DNA from: Alloyangia pacifica
GTDB lineage: Bacteria > Pseudomonadota > Alphaproteobacteria > Rhodobacterales > Rhodobacteraceae
Length of the DNA stretch: 64,000 bases
Assembly (NCBI RefSeq): GCF_003111685.1
Contig: NZ_CP022189.1
Coordinates: forward strand, 1 to 64,000
Direction of reading: 5' to 3'
Position 1 is the first letter of the stretch. The number at the start of each line of letters is the position of its first letter. A model generated the notes under the pieces. That model made no database searches. It was given only the letters and a program-made list of their open reading frames with translations, and was not told the DNA's origin. Position numbers and translations under genes: made by a program. Positions 1 through 7,601 of the stretch are shown here, one piece after another.

Positions 1-652
1 CTGCATCGAGGCCTGCGAGGCTTTTGCCCACGCGGGCTACCCGATGTGCGAGGCGCTGCTGATCGTCGAGGTCGAGGGCTCGGAGGCCGAGATCGCCGAA
101 CAGCTCGAGAAAATCGTCGAAATTGCGAAGCGCCACAATCCGGTCGAGCTGCGCGAGGCGCGGGACGAGGACGAGGCGGGCCGCATCTGGCTCGGCCGCA
201 AGTCCGCCTTCGGCGCCATGGGGCAGATCAACGACTACATGTGCCTCGACGGCACGATTCCCGTCTCCTCCCTGCCCCACGTGCTGCGCCGGATCGGCGA
301 GATGTCGGAGGAGTTCGGCCTGAAGGTCGCCAATGTCTTCCACGCCGGCGACGGCAACATGCACCCGCTGATCCTCTTCAACGCCAACGAGGAAGGCCAG
401 CTCGAGCTCTGCGAGCGCTTCGGGGCAGAGATCCTCAAGCTCTGCGTCGAGGTCGGCGGCTGCTTGACCGGCGAGCACGGCGTGGGGATCGAGAAACGCG
501 ACCTCATGCACACGCAATACCGACCCGCCGATCTCGAGGCGCAGATGGCGGTGAAGGACGTCTTCGATCCGCAGTGGCTGCTGAACCCTGCCAAGGTGTT
601 CCCGCTGGACTCCTCGGAAAGCCGCCGGACCCTCGCCATCGCCGCTGAATGA
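1..652 (+). CDS. glcD: Glycolate oxidase FAD-linked subunit GlcD, C-terminal part
   Basis: The window opens inside this gene, and the frame is open from base 2 to the TGA at 650-652. About 216 C-terminal residues remain of a family usually near 480. The text ...NVFHAGDGNMHPLI... and ...CLTGEHGVGIEKRD... matches the conserved cap-domain segments of FAD-linked oxidases of the GlcD/D-lactate dehydrogenase group, which oxidise glycolate to glyoxylate. The immediate neighbours glcE and glcF on the same strand make the assignment secure. The 100-base gap before glcE carries a dispersed repeat, so the three genes may not be one simple transcript. Confidence 0.93.
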   Translation, partial: CIEACEAFAHAGYPMCEALLIVEVEGSEAEIAEQLEKIVEIAKRHNPVELREARDEDEAGRIWLGRKSAFGAMGQINDYMCLDGTIPVSSLPHVLRRIGEMSEEFGLKVANVFHAGDGNMHPLILFNANEEGQLELCERFGAEILKLCVEVGGCLTGEHGVGIEKRDLMHTQYRPADLEAQMAVKDVFDPQWLLNPAKVFPLDSSESRRTLAIAAE

Positions 653-704
653 AAGCGGCTGCACTCAGGACAGAGCAAGGGCGACGTCCCTGCGCACAGA
701 TCTA

Positions 705-752
705 CACGGGGGCTGTGCCTCCGCACCCCGGGATATTTGGACCTACAAGAAC
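705..752 (+). repeat. Dispersed GC-box / GGGATATTT repeat, copy A
   Basis: A GC-rich stretch (GGGGGCTGTGCCTCCGC) is followed by CACCCCGGGATATTTGGACC and a purine-rich tail CTACAAGAAC, ending directly at the glcE start codon. Two other intergenic copies share the same order of parts (12237-12291 on the minus strand and 15791-15838 on the plus strand). The tail may also serve as the glcE ribosome binding region, since no better Shine-Dalgarno sequence is visible. Confidence 0.6.
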
Positions 753-1850
753 ATGAGACCGACGAGCGAAGATGATCTGGCCGAGGCGATCCTTGGCACA
801 AAGGGCGCGCTGTCGATCCGTGGCGGCGGCACCCGCCCGATTGGCACCGCAGAGGGCGCGCTTCTGGAAACCGGCGGCCTGTCGGGCGTGACGCTCTATG
901 AGCCGGGCGCGTTGACGCTGGTGGCCAAGGCGGGCACCCCGCTTTCGGAGGTGGAGGCCGCGCTCGACGCCGAGGCCCAACGACTCGCCTTCGAGGTGCC
1001 GGACATGCGCGGCCTTCTGGGCACGCAGGGCGAAAGCACGCTGGGGGGGATCGTGGCGGCCAATGCCTCGGGGCCGCGGCGCATCGCGTCCGGCGCCTGC
1101 CGCGACTTCCTTCTGGGCGTGCGCTTCGTCGATGGCGCGGGCACCGTTGTGTCGAACGGCGGGCGGGTGATGAAGAACGTCACCGGCTACGATCTCGTCA
1201 AGCTGATGGCCGGCAGCCATGGCACGCTCGGGGTGCTGACCGAGGTGAGCTTCAAGGTGCTGCCGAAGCCCGAGGCGGCGGCCACGCTGGTGCTGCACGG
1301 GCTTTCGGATGCCGAGGCGGTGGCGGCGATGGCGGCGGCGCTCGGATCGCCCTACGATGTCACTGGCGCGGCGCATGATCCGGCGGCGCGCACCACTCTG
1401 CTGCGCATCGAGGGCTTCGCCCGCTCGGTCGCCTACCGGCTGGAACAGCTCAAGGCGCTCTTCCCGGGGCGCGAGATCACTGAGGAGACCGATCCCGCCG
1501 CAGTGGCCGACCTATGGGCCGCCGTGCGCGATGTGGCTGCCCTTCAGGGCCGCGCCGGGGACGTCTGGCGGATTTCCTGCAAGCCCTCGGACGCGCCGGA
1601 TCTGGCCGCGCGGCTGCGTGCCGAGGCGCTGCTCTACGACTGGGGCGGCGGGCTGCTCTGGGCGCTGCTGCCCGAAGGCACAGACGCCCGCGCCCGACTC
1701 GGCGCCTTCTCGGGCCATGCCACACGGGTGCGCGGCACCGGCGGCACACCGGCCTTCCATCCCGATCCCGCCCCCGTCGCCGCCCTCAGCGAGGGACTGC
1801 GCCGCCGCTTCGATCCGCGCGGTGTGCTGAACCCCGGGCTGATGACGTGA
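753..1850 (+). CDS. glcE: Glycolate oxidase FAD-binding subunit GlcE
   Basis: 365 residues, the usual size for GlcE. It is the second flavin-binding subunit of the three-part glycolate oxidase that turns glycolate into glyoxylate at the inner membrane. The N-terminal VAO-type FAD fold is recognisable from SIRGGGTRPIG (about 21-31) and from GLLGTQGESTLGGIVAANAS near residues 88-107. Its order between glcD and glcF is the classical one. Start chosen at ATG 753, directly after the repeat tail. Confidence 0.93.
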   Translation: MRPTSEDDLAEAILGTKGALSIRGGGTRPIGTAEGALLETGGLSGVTLYEPGALTLVAKAGTPLSEVEAALDAEAQRLAFEVPDMRGLLGTQGESTLGGIVAANASGPRRIASGACRDFLLGVRFVDGAGTVVSNGGRVMKNVTGYDLVKLMAGSHGTLGVLTEVSFKVLPKPEAAATLVLHGLSDAEAVAAMAAALGSPYDVTGAAHDPAARTTLLRIEGFARSVAYRLEQLKALFPGREITEETDPAAVADLWAAVRDVAALQGRAGDVWRISCKPSDAPDLAARLRAEALLYDWGGGLLWALLPEGTDARARLGAFSGHATRVRGTGGTPAFHPDPAPVAALSEGLRRRFDPRGVLNPGLMT

Positions 1851-1874
1851 CCCGAGCGAGCTGAGGACCAAGAC

Positions 1875-3167
1875 ATGCAGACCACCTTCACCCCCGACCA
1901 GCTTCGCGATCCGGGTACGCAGCGGGCCAACGAGATCCTGCGCTCCTGCGTGCATTGCGGCTTTTGCACCGCCACCTGCCCCACCTACCAGGTGCTGGGC
2001 GACGAGCTCGACAGCCCGCGCGGACGCATCTACCTGATCAAGGACATGCTCGAGAACGAGCGCGTGCCGGACGCCAAGACCGTGAAGCATATCGACCGGT
2101 GCCTCTCGTGCCTGTCGTGCATGACCACCTGCCCCTCGGGCGTGCATTACATGCACCTCGTGGACCATGCGCGGGCCTATATCGAGAAAAACTACACCCG
2201 CCCCTGGCACGACCGGGCGCTGCGCTGGACGCTGGCGCAGATCATCCCGCACCCGATGCGCTTCCGCGTCGCGCTGGCGCTGGCGAAGCTCGGCCGTCCC
2301 TTTGCCGGGCTGCTGCCCGACCCGCGGCTGAAGGCGATGCTGCAGATGGCGCCCAAGCGCATCCCGCCGGTGAGCCGCAACGACGATCCGCAGAGCTTTG
2401 CCGCCACCGCGCCGAAGCGCAAGCGCGTGGCGCTGATGACCGGCTGCGCGCAGAAGGCGCTGAACACCGACATCAACGACGCCACCATCCGCCTGCTGCG
2501 GCGGCTCGGCTGCGAGGTGGTGGTGGCCAAGGGCGCCGGCTGCTGCGGCGCGCTCACCCACCACATGGGGCGCGAGAAGGAGGCGCATGGCTCGGCCGAG
2601 GCCAATATCCACGCCTGGATGGCCGAGATGGAGGGCGAGGGCCTCGACGCCATCGTCATCAACACCTCGGGCTGCGGCACCACGGTGAAGGACTACGGCC
2701 ACATGTTCCGCAGCTCGCCGCTCGCGGAGGCGGCGGCGCAGGTCTCGGCCAAGGCGATGGACATCAGCGAGCTGCTGCGCGATCTCGAGATCCCGCAAGG
2801 CGCGCCGAAGGGTCTGCGCGTCGCCTATCACTCCGCATGCTCGCTGCAGCACGGCCAGAGGGTGAAAGCCGCACCCAAGGATTTGCTCAAGCGCGCCGGT
2901 TTCGAGGTGGTCGAGCCCGCCGACAGCCACCTTTGCTGCGGCAGCGCCGGCACCTACAACCTGCTGCAGCCCGAGATCTCGAAACAGCTGCGCGACCGCA
3001 AGGTCCAGACGCTCGAGGCCAAGGCGCCGCAGCTCATCGCCGCGGGCAACATCGGCTGCATGATGCAGATCGGCTCGGGCACCGGGCTGCCGGTCGTGCA
3101 CACCGTTGAGCTGCTCGACTGGGCCACCGGCGGGCCGAGGCCGCGCGCACTCGAGGCGCTGGACTGA
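1875..3167 (+). CDS. glcF: Glycolate oxidase iron-sulfur subunit GlcF
   Basis: 430 residues. Two ferredoxin-type [4Fe-4S] motifs are visible: C25-x2-C28-x2-C31-x3-C35 and C76-x2-C79-x2-C82-x3-C86. Two CCG domains follow, with GAGCCGAL and HLCCGSAG. This is the layout of GlcF, which takes electrons from GlcD/GlcE and passes them to the respiratory chain. It starts 24 bases after glcE and ends the glc unit. Confidence 0.95.
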   Translation: MQTTFTPDQLRDPGTQRANEILRSCVHCGFCTATCPTYQVLGDELDSPRGRIYLIKDMLENERVPDAKTVKHIDRCLSCLSCMTTCPSGVHYMHLVDHARAYIEKNYTRPWHDRALRWTLAQIIPHPMRFRVALALAKLGRPFAGLLPDPRLKAMLQMAPKRIPPVSRNDDPQSFAATAPKRKRVALMTGCAQKALNTDINDATIRLLRRLGCEVVVAKGAGCCGALTHHMGREKEAHGSAEANIHAWMAEMEGEGLDAIVINTSGCGTTVKDYGHMFRSSPLAEAAAQVSAKAMDISELLRDLEIPQGAPKGLRVAYHSACSLQHGQRVKAAPKDLLKRAGFEVVEPADSHLCCGSAGTYNLLQPEISKQLRDRKVQTLEAKAPQLIAAGNIGCMMQIGSGTGLPVVHTVELLDWATGGPRPRALEALD

Positions 3168-3246
3168 CCCCATAGACTCTCCGCAAGCGCCCCAATTTCG
3201 CCCCAGACGCGCCCTAGCGTAGGCGGGCGAACAGGGAGTCATTTGC

Positions 3247-4026
3247 GTGAGAAACCTCATTGCGCTGCTCGCCGCGCTGCTGGCCGCGCCAGCTTTCGGG
3301 CAGAGTGGCCTGTTTTCCATGGAAAGCCGCGAGGACGGGCGCGGCTGGGAGGCGGTCGGGCGGCTGGAAATCGGCGGCAAGGCCTTCTGCACTGGCGCAC
3401 TGATCGCGCCGGACCTCGTGCTCACCGCAGCGCATTGCCTGTTCGATGCGCAGAGCGGCGCGCGGGTGCCGGTGGAGCAGATCCAGTTCCTCGCCGGATG
3501 GCGCAACGGCCGCGCCGCTGCCTACCGGCGGGTGCGCCGGGCGCTGTCGCTCGACAGCTACGACTTCAAGGCCCCGGCCAGCCCCGAGCGGGTCCGCAGC
3601 GACCTCGCGGTGATCGAGCTGCAGCTGCCGATCCGCAACAGCGCCATCGCACCCTTCAGCCTCGGCCCCTTCCCCGAGGCAGGGGACGAGCTGGGCGTCG
3701 TCTCCTATGCACATGACCGATCGGAAGCCCCTGCCTTGCAGGACTACTGCGGCGTGCTTGACCGACAGGAGGGCATGCTGGTGCTCGACTGCACGGTGGA
3801 TTTCGGCAGCTCCGGCTCGCCAGTTTTCTCGTTCGAGGGCAGCGCGCCGCGCATCGTTTCGGTGATCTCGGCCAAGGCCGAGGCCGGCGGCGCGCCGGTC
3901 TCGCTGGCCACCGGCCTTTCGGGCCCGCTTGCCGAACTGCGCGGCGCGCTCGAGGAAGACATCGTGCTCAACCCGCTCGTCGCGGGCACACGGCGGGACA
4001 CCGGTGCGAAGTTCATCAAACCATGA
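3247..4026 (+). CDS. Secreted trypsin-like serine protease (first of a tandem pair)
   Basis: 259 residues with a Sec signal peptide (hydrophobic 4-17, Ala-Phe-Gly-Gln cleavage region about 15-19). The chymotrypsin-fold triad can be placed at H63 (LTAAHC), D119 (SDLAV) and S189 (GSSGSP). The usual GDSGGP reads GSSGSP, as in some V8/glutamyl-endopeptidase-like proteins, so activity is likely but not certain. Its stop overlaps the start of a paralogue of the same size by four bases, so the two are co-translated and probably arose by duplication. The substrate is unknown. Confidence 0.85.
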   Translation: MRNLIALLAALLAAPAFGQSGLFSMESREDGRGWEAVGRLEIGGKAFCTGALIAPDLVLTAAHCLFDAQSGARVPVEQIQFLAGWRNGRAAAYRRVRRALSLDSYDFKAPASPERVRSDLAVIELQLPIRNSAIAPFSLGPFPEAGDELGVVSYAHDRSEAPALQDYCGVLDRQEGMLVLDCTVDFGSSGSPVFSFEGSAPRIVSVISAKAEAGGAPVSLATGLSGPLAELRGALEEDIVLNPLVAGTRRDTGAKFIKP

Positions 4027-4808
4027 GGGGGGTTTTCGCCCTTCTCCTGCTGCTGCCGGGGGTGGCATGGGCTCAGGCGAATTTCGACGTGATCGACGGG
4101 CGCGGCGATCTGCTCGGCTGGGAGGCCGTGGGGCGTCTCGACGCCAAGGGCGCCTTTTGCACCGGCGCACTCATTGCCCCGGACATCGTGCTGACCGCCG
4201 CCCACTGCGTCTACACCCCTGACGGCACGCCACGCCCGCCCGAGAGCCTGACCTTTCGCGCCGGATACGCGCGCGGCACCGAGATCGTCGCGCAGCGGGT
4301 GCGCCGCTGGGTCACCCCGCCCGGCTACGTCCAGCGCCCGCGGCCGACCCATGAGACCGTGGCGGTCGACGTCGCGCTGCTCAAGCTCGAGGCGCCGATC
4401 ACCACTGCGGAGGCCGATCCCTTCCGCCTCCTGCAGCATGCGCCCGAGGGCAGCGAGGTCACAGTGCTCAGCTATGGCAAGGGCCGCGAAGACGTGCTCT
4501 CGCGCGAGCCCTCCTGCGCGGTCACCGGGCATTTCGCCGACGGCATCCTGGGCTTTGACTGCGAGGTGACCTTCGGCAGCTCCGGCGCGCCGGTCTTCCT
4601 GCGTGAGAACGGGCGGCTGCGGATCCTGTCGGTGATCTCCTCGAGCGGCGGCGGTGCGGCCTACGGGCCGGGGATCGCGGCGCTGGTGCCCGACCTGGCG
4701 GCACGGCTGCGCGCTGACGCCGCCCGCCCGGTGGCCAGCGCCGGCGCGCGGCGCATCACCGTCGGCGGCGGGCGCGACGGCACCGGCGCGCGCTTCGTGA
4801 AACCTTGA
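4023..4808 (+). CDS. Secreted trypsin-like serine protease (second of a tandem pair)
   Basis: 261 residues, signal peptide about 1-18 (cleavage near AWAQA). The triad is H61 (LTAAHC), D116 (VDVALL) and S187 in GSSGAP. It shares with its upstream neighbour the blocks GWEAVGRL, FCTGALIAPD and a C-terminal TGA[KR]F[IV]KP, which indicates tandem duplication. The ATGA overlap with the preceding gene indicates translational coupling. Both would act in the periplasm or outside the cell. Confidence 0.85.
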   Translation: MRGVFALLLLLPGVAWAQANFDVIDGRGDLLGWEAVGRLDAKGAFCTGALIAPDIVLTAAHCVYTPDGTPRPPESLTFRAGYARGTEIVAQRVRRWVTPPGYVQRPRPTHETVAVDVALLKLEAPITTAEADPFRLLQHAPEGSEVTVLSYGKGREDVLSREPSCAVTGHFADGILGFDCEVTFGSSGAPVFLRENGRLRILSVISSSGGGAAYGPGIAALVPDLAARLRADAARPVASAGARRITVGGGRDGTGARFVKP

Positions 4809-4819
4809 GATCGCCGCCT

Positions 4820-4848
4820 CTTGAAAGCGCAAAAATCCCTCCCCATCT
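4820..4848 (+). promoter_or_regulatory. RpoH (sigma-32) type heat-shock promoter
   Basis: CTTGAAA (4820-4826), a 14-base spacer and CCCCATCT (4841-4848) match the sigma-32 -35 and -10 consensus (CTTGAAA and CCCCATnT) almost exactly. It lies upstream of the small heat-shock gene and implies a 5' untranslated leader of about 100 bases. Confidence 0.88.
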
Positions 4849-4957
4849 GAGCGTTACCGGGGTGCCTGAGACAGGGCCCTGGATCAACCCCGCGCCTGTT
4901 CCGGATGGAAAGGCGCAGCACAAAGCTATCGCACGTTTCGCTCAATGGAGGATTCCC

Positions 4958-5434
4958 ATGCGACATTTCGATCTTGCCCCGCTCTATCGCGCCACGGTCG
5001 GCTTCGACCAGATCGCCGACATGATGGACCGGGTGCTGGCCAGCGACGTGGCCCAGCCCAGCTACCCCCCCTACAACATCGAGAAGACCGCCGATGATGC
5101 CTACCGCATCTCGATCGCCGTGGCCGGCTTCGCCGACGAGGACCTTTCGGTCGAGGTGAAAGAGCACGCGCTGGTGGTCTCTGCCAAGAAATCCGAAGAC
5201 AGCGAAGGCCGCACCTACCTGCACCGCGGCATCGCCACGCGCGCCTTCGAACGCCGCTTCACCCTTGCCGATCACGTCCGGGTCGAGGGCGCAACGCATG
5301 AGAACGGCATGCTGCACATCGATCTGCGCCGCGAGATCCCCGAAGCGCTGAAACCGCGCCGGATCGCCATCGCCAAGCCGCAGGCCTCGAAGGCCATCGA
5401 GAAGGACGTGGTCGACTCGCAGTCGGTCAACTGA
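4958..5434 (+). CDS. Small heat-shock protein, Hsp20/alpha-crystallin family
   Basis: 158 residues when started at ATG 4958, preceded by TGGAGGATT as ribosome binding site. The frame is open upstream to 4805, but that extension crosses the heat-shock promoter and is not coding. The alpha-crystallin domain spans about 35-130, and RRIAIAK near the C-terminus carries the IxI motif that docks neighbouring subunits. The protein is an ATP-independent holdase that binds unfolding proteins and passes them to DnaK or ClpB, resembling IbpA. Control by RpoH is supported by the promoter at 4820-4848. A strong terminator follows. Confidence 0.92.
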   Translation: MRHFDLAPLYRATVGFDQIADMMDRVLASDVAQPSYPPYNIEKTADDAYRISIAVAGFADEDLSVEVKEHALVVSAKKSEDSEGRTYLHRGIATRAFERRFTLADHVRVEGATHENGMLHIDLRREIPEALKPRRIAIAKPQASKAIEKDVVDSQSVN

Positions 5435-5456
5435 CCGGCGCGTCCTGACCTGACGA

Positions 5457-5487
5457 GGGCCCCGCTGGACGCAGCGGGGCCCTTCTT
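5457..5487 (+). terminator. Rho-independent terminator after the Hsp20 gene
   Basis: A perfect 11-bp stem (GGGCCCCGCTG / CAGCGGGGCCC) with loop GACG is followed by CTTCTT. It lies between the convergent Hsp20 and quinone reductase genes. Confidence 0.85.
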
Positions 5488-5520
5488 GCGTCTTGCCCCC
5501 GCCGCTGCAGGGCCACACCG

Positions 5521-6483
5521 CTACGCGCCGACCTCGAGCACCACCGCGCCGGCCCGGTGCCGGGTCTCGACCAGACGATGCGCCTCGGCAATATTGTCCA
5601 GCGCGAAACGGGAGTCGATGACCGGGCGCAGCCTGCCCTCGCGCCACAGCGCCAGCAGACTCTCCAGCCCAACGCGGCTGTCGCCGCTCACGTGAAGCGC
5701 CATGCGCGGCCCGCCGGAGAGCTTTGACCGCAGCAGGTGGCCAAGCTCGCGCAGCCCGAAGTTGAGTGGCAGGAAGAGCCCCTGCTTGCCCAGAAGTCCG
5801 CGGCTCTCGGGCCAGTTCATCGCCCCCACCGTGTCGAAGATCAGATCGAAGCGGCCGGTGATCTCGTCGCTGCGATAGTCGAGCACGCGCTCCGCCCCGA
5901 GGCCGCGCAGAATGGCTTCGCGTCCTGGCCCCGCCACGGCGGTCACATCCGCGCCGAGCGCCGCGGCGATCTGCACCGCGTAGGCGCCGACTCCGCCAGA
6001 GGCCCCGAGGATCAGCACCTTCTGCCCCGCACGCAGCTTCGCGACGTCGCGCAGGAATTCCAGTGCCGTGAGCCCGCCGAAGGGCAAGGCGGCGGCCTCG
6101 TCGAACCCCATGCCCTCGGGGATCGGCGCCACCGCGCCCTCGGCCTTCGCAAGCCCGTATGCCGCATGCCCGCCGTGACCGAGCACGGCAACAACCCTTT
6201 GCCCGACCTCAAACCCTTCGACATCCGCACCCAGCGCCGCGACCTCACCCGCCACATCCGAGCCCGGCACGAGATGCCGCGGCCTCCACAGGCCCGCAAC
6301 CAGCCGCCCGATCAGCGCCAGTCCTCCGGGGAAGGCCGCGGCGCGCAGGCGCCAGTCGGCGGTGGTGACCGCGGCGGCACGGACCCGAAGGAGGATCTCG
6401 CCCCGTCCCGGCACGGGGCGCGGCAGCTCTTCGATCTGCAGGATATCGGCGGGGCCGTAGCGGCGGGCGGTGACGGCTTTCAT
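5521..6483 (-). CDS. NAD(P)H:quinone oxidoreductase-like MDR enzyme
   Basis: 320 residues. Start set at ATG 6483 (MKAVTARRYGPADI...), with GAGGAGCCC just upstream as ribosome binding site. The earlier in-frame ATG runs into the divergent promoter. Medium-chain dehydrogenase/reductase: a GroES-like N-terminal part and a Rossmann part with LILGASGGVGAYAVQIA (about 146-162). I see no cysteine in the protein, so it lacks the zinc ligands of alcohol dehydrogenases and belongs to the zinc-free quinone reductase/enoyl reductase branch. The substrate is unknown. It is divergent from a LysR regulator, its likely controller. Confidence 0.85.
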   Translation of the reverse strand: MKAVTARRYGPADILQIEELPRPVPGRGEILLRVRAAAVTTADWRLRAAAFPGGLALIGRLVAGLWRPRHLVPGSDVAGEVAALGADVEGFEVGQRVVAVLGHGGHAAYGLAKAEGAVAPIPEGMGFDEAAALPFGGLTALEFLRDVAKLRAGQKVLILGASGGVGAYAVQIAAALGADVTAVAGPGREAILRGLGAERVLDYRSDEITGRFDLIFDTVGAMNWPESRGLLGKQGLFLPLNFGLRELGHLLRSKLSGGPRMALHVSGDSRVGLESLLALWREGRLRPVIDSRFALDNIAEAHRLVETRHRAGAVVLEVGA

Positions 6484-6553
6484 GGCGGGCTCCTCGGGGG
6501 TCAAATCGGATCTTGCTTGGATGAGCCGCAGATACACTCAACGAATGCGCAGT

Positions 6554-6569
6554 AATATTGACCAGTATT
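6554..6569. promoter_or_regulatory. Candidate operator in the LysR/quinone-reductase divergent promoter
   Basis: AATATTGACCAGTATT is an imperfect dyad (AATATT / AGTATT around GACC) in an AT-rich patch between the two divergent genes, 24 bases before the LysR start. LysR proteins bind AT-rich dyads in such positions. Assignment is by position and symmetry only. Confidence 0.4.
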
Positions 6570-6592
6570 GCACCATAGCCATACAAATACGC

Positions 6593-7492
6593 ATGGACTG
6601 GAAGAACCTCCGCTTCGACTGGAACCGGCTGCGCGGGTTTCTCGCCACCGCCGAACAGGGCTCACTCTCGGGCGCGGCCCGCGCGTTGAAGATGAGCCAG
6701 CCAACGCTCGGGCGGCAGGTGGCGGCGCTGGAAAGGGAACTGGGCCTCACTCTCTTCGAGCGTCAGGGCACCGGGCTTCGGCTCACGGAAGCGGGCATGC
6801 AGCTCGCCGAGCACGCCCGCGCCATGGGTGAGGCGGCAGAACGGTTGTCGCGCGTCGCCACCGGGCAGCAGCAGGACATCGCCGGGCACGTCACGATCAC
6901 CGCCTCGGAGATCTATTCCGCCTGGCTGCTGCCACAGATCCTGCCACGGATTCGCGCCGCCGCGCCCGGGCTGACCATCGAGATCCTCGCGTCCAACGCC
7001 ATCCGCGACCTGCGGCGCCGCGAGGCCGATATCGCCCTGCGCAATGCCCGGCCGGATCAGCCCGACCTCATCGCGAAACGCATCGCCGAAGACCGCGGCA
7101 GTTTCTACGCCACGCCCGGCTATCTCGCCACGCTGCCGCAGATCGAGTCCCTGCGCGACCTCGCTGCGGCCGAGTTCATCGCCTTCGAGGACCCCGGCCC
7201 GCACAGGGCCTTCCTGCGCGAGCTCGGCGCGCCGGTCACCGAGGCGAACTTCCCGATTGTCAGCTCGAGCCATCTTGTACACTGGCAGATGGCCCGCGCG
7301 GGGCTTGGCATCGGCGTCGGTCCGCTCGGCCTCGGCGATCCCGACCCGCAACTCACGCGCGTCCTGCCCGAGCTGGAAATTCCCTATCCGGTCTGGCTGG
7401 TCGCCCATCGCGAGTTGCACAGTTCGCGCCGAATCCGTCTCGTCTATGACCTTCTGGCCGAGCTGATCCCGCCGCTGTTGCGCGCGTCCTGA
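6593..7492 (+). CDS. LysR-family transcriptional regulator
   Basis: 299 residues when started at ATG 6593 (MDWKNLRFDWNRLRGFLA...). The longer open frame reads through the divergent promoter and is rejected. N-terminal winged helix-turn-helix about 10-68, with SLSGAARALKMSQPTLGRQV as the recognition region, then a LysR substrate-binding domain. Single LysR genes divergent from an oxidoreductase usually control that gene and themselves, here probably the quinone reductase at 5521-6483 in response to an unidentified small molecule. Confidence 0.92.
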   Translation: MDWKNLRFDWNRLRGFLATAEQGSLSGAARALKMSQPTLGRQVAALERELGLTLFERQGTGLRLTEAGMQLAEHARAMGEAAERLSRVATGQQQDIAGHVTITASEIYSAWLLPQILPRIRAAAPGLTIEILASNAIRDLRRREADIALRNARPDQPDLIAKRIAEDRGSFYATPGYLATLPQIESLRDLAAAEFIAFEDPGPHRAFLRELGAPVTEANFPIVSSSHLVHWQMARAGLGIGVGPLGLGDPDPQLTRVLPELEIPYPVWLVAHRELHSSRRIRLVYDLLAELIPPLLRAS

Positions 7493-7552
7493 CCGTTCTT
7501 CTCTTTCCAGTTACGCACGGCGCGAGCTTCCCACCGGCCCCAAGAAAGATAA

Positions 7553-7582
7553 GGGCGCCGCACGGTTTCCCGCACGGCGCCC
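7553..7582. terminator. Bidirectional terminator between LysR and phytase-like genes
   Basis: Inverted repeat GGGCGCCG / CGGCGCCC with a 14-base loop. On the minus strand it is followed by the T-rich TTATCTTTCTT. It lies between two convergent genes. Confidence 0.65.
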
Positions 7583-7601
7583 CGGTTTCAGGTCTCGGCG
7601 A

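Noticed and set aside
3808..3828. Loss of the Asp in GDSGG read as inactivation of the proteases
   Set aside because: The nucleophile Ser, the His and the Asp of the triad are present in both paralogues, and related proteases work with other residues at that position.
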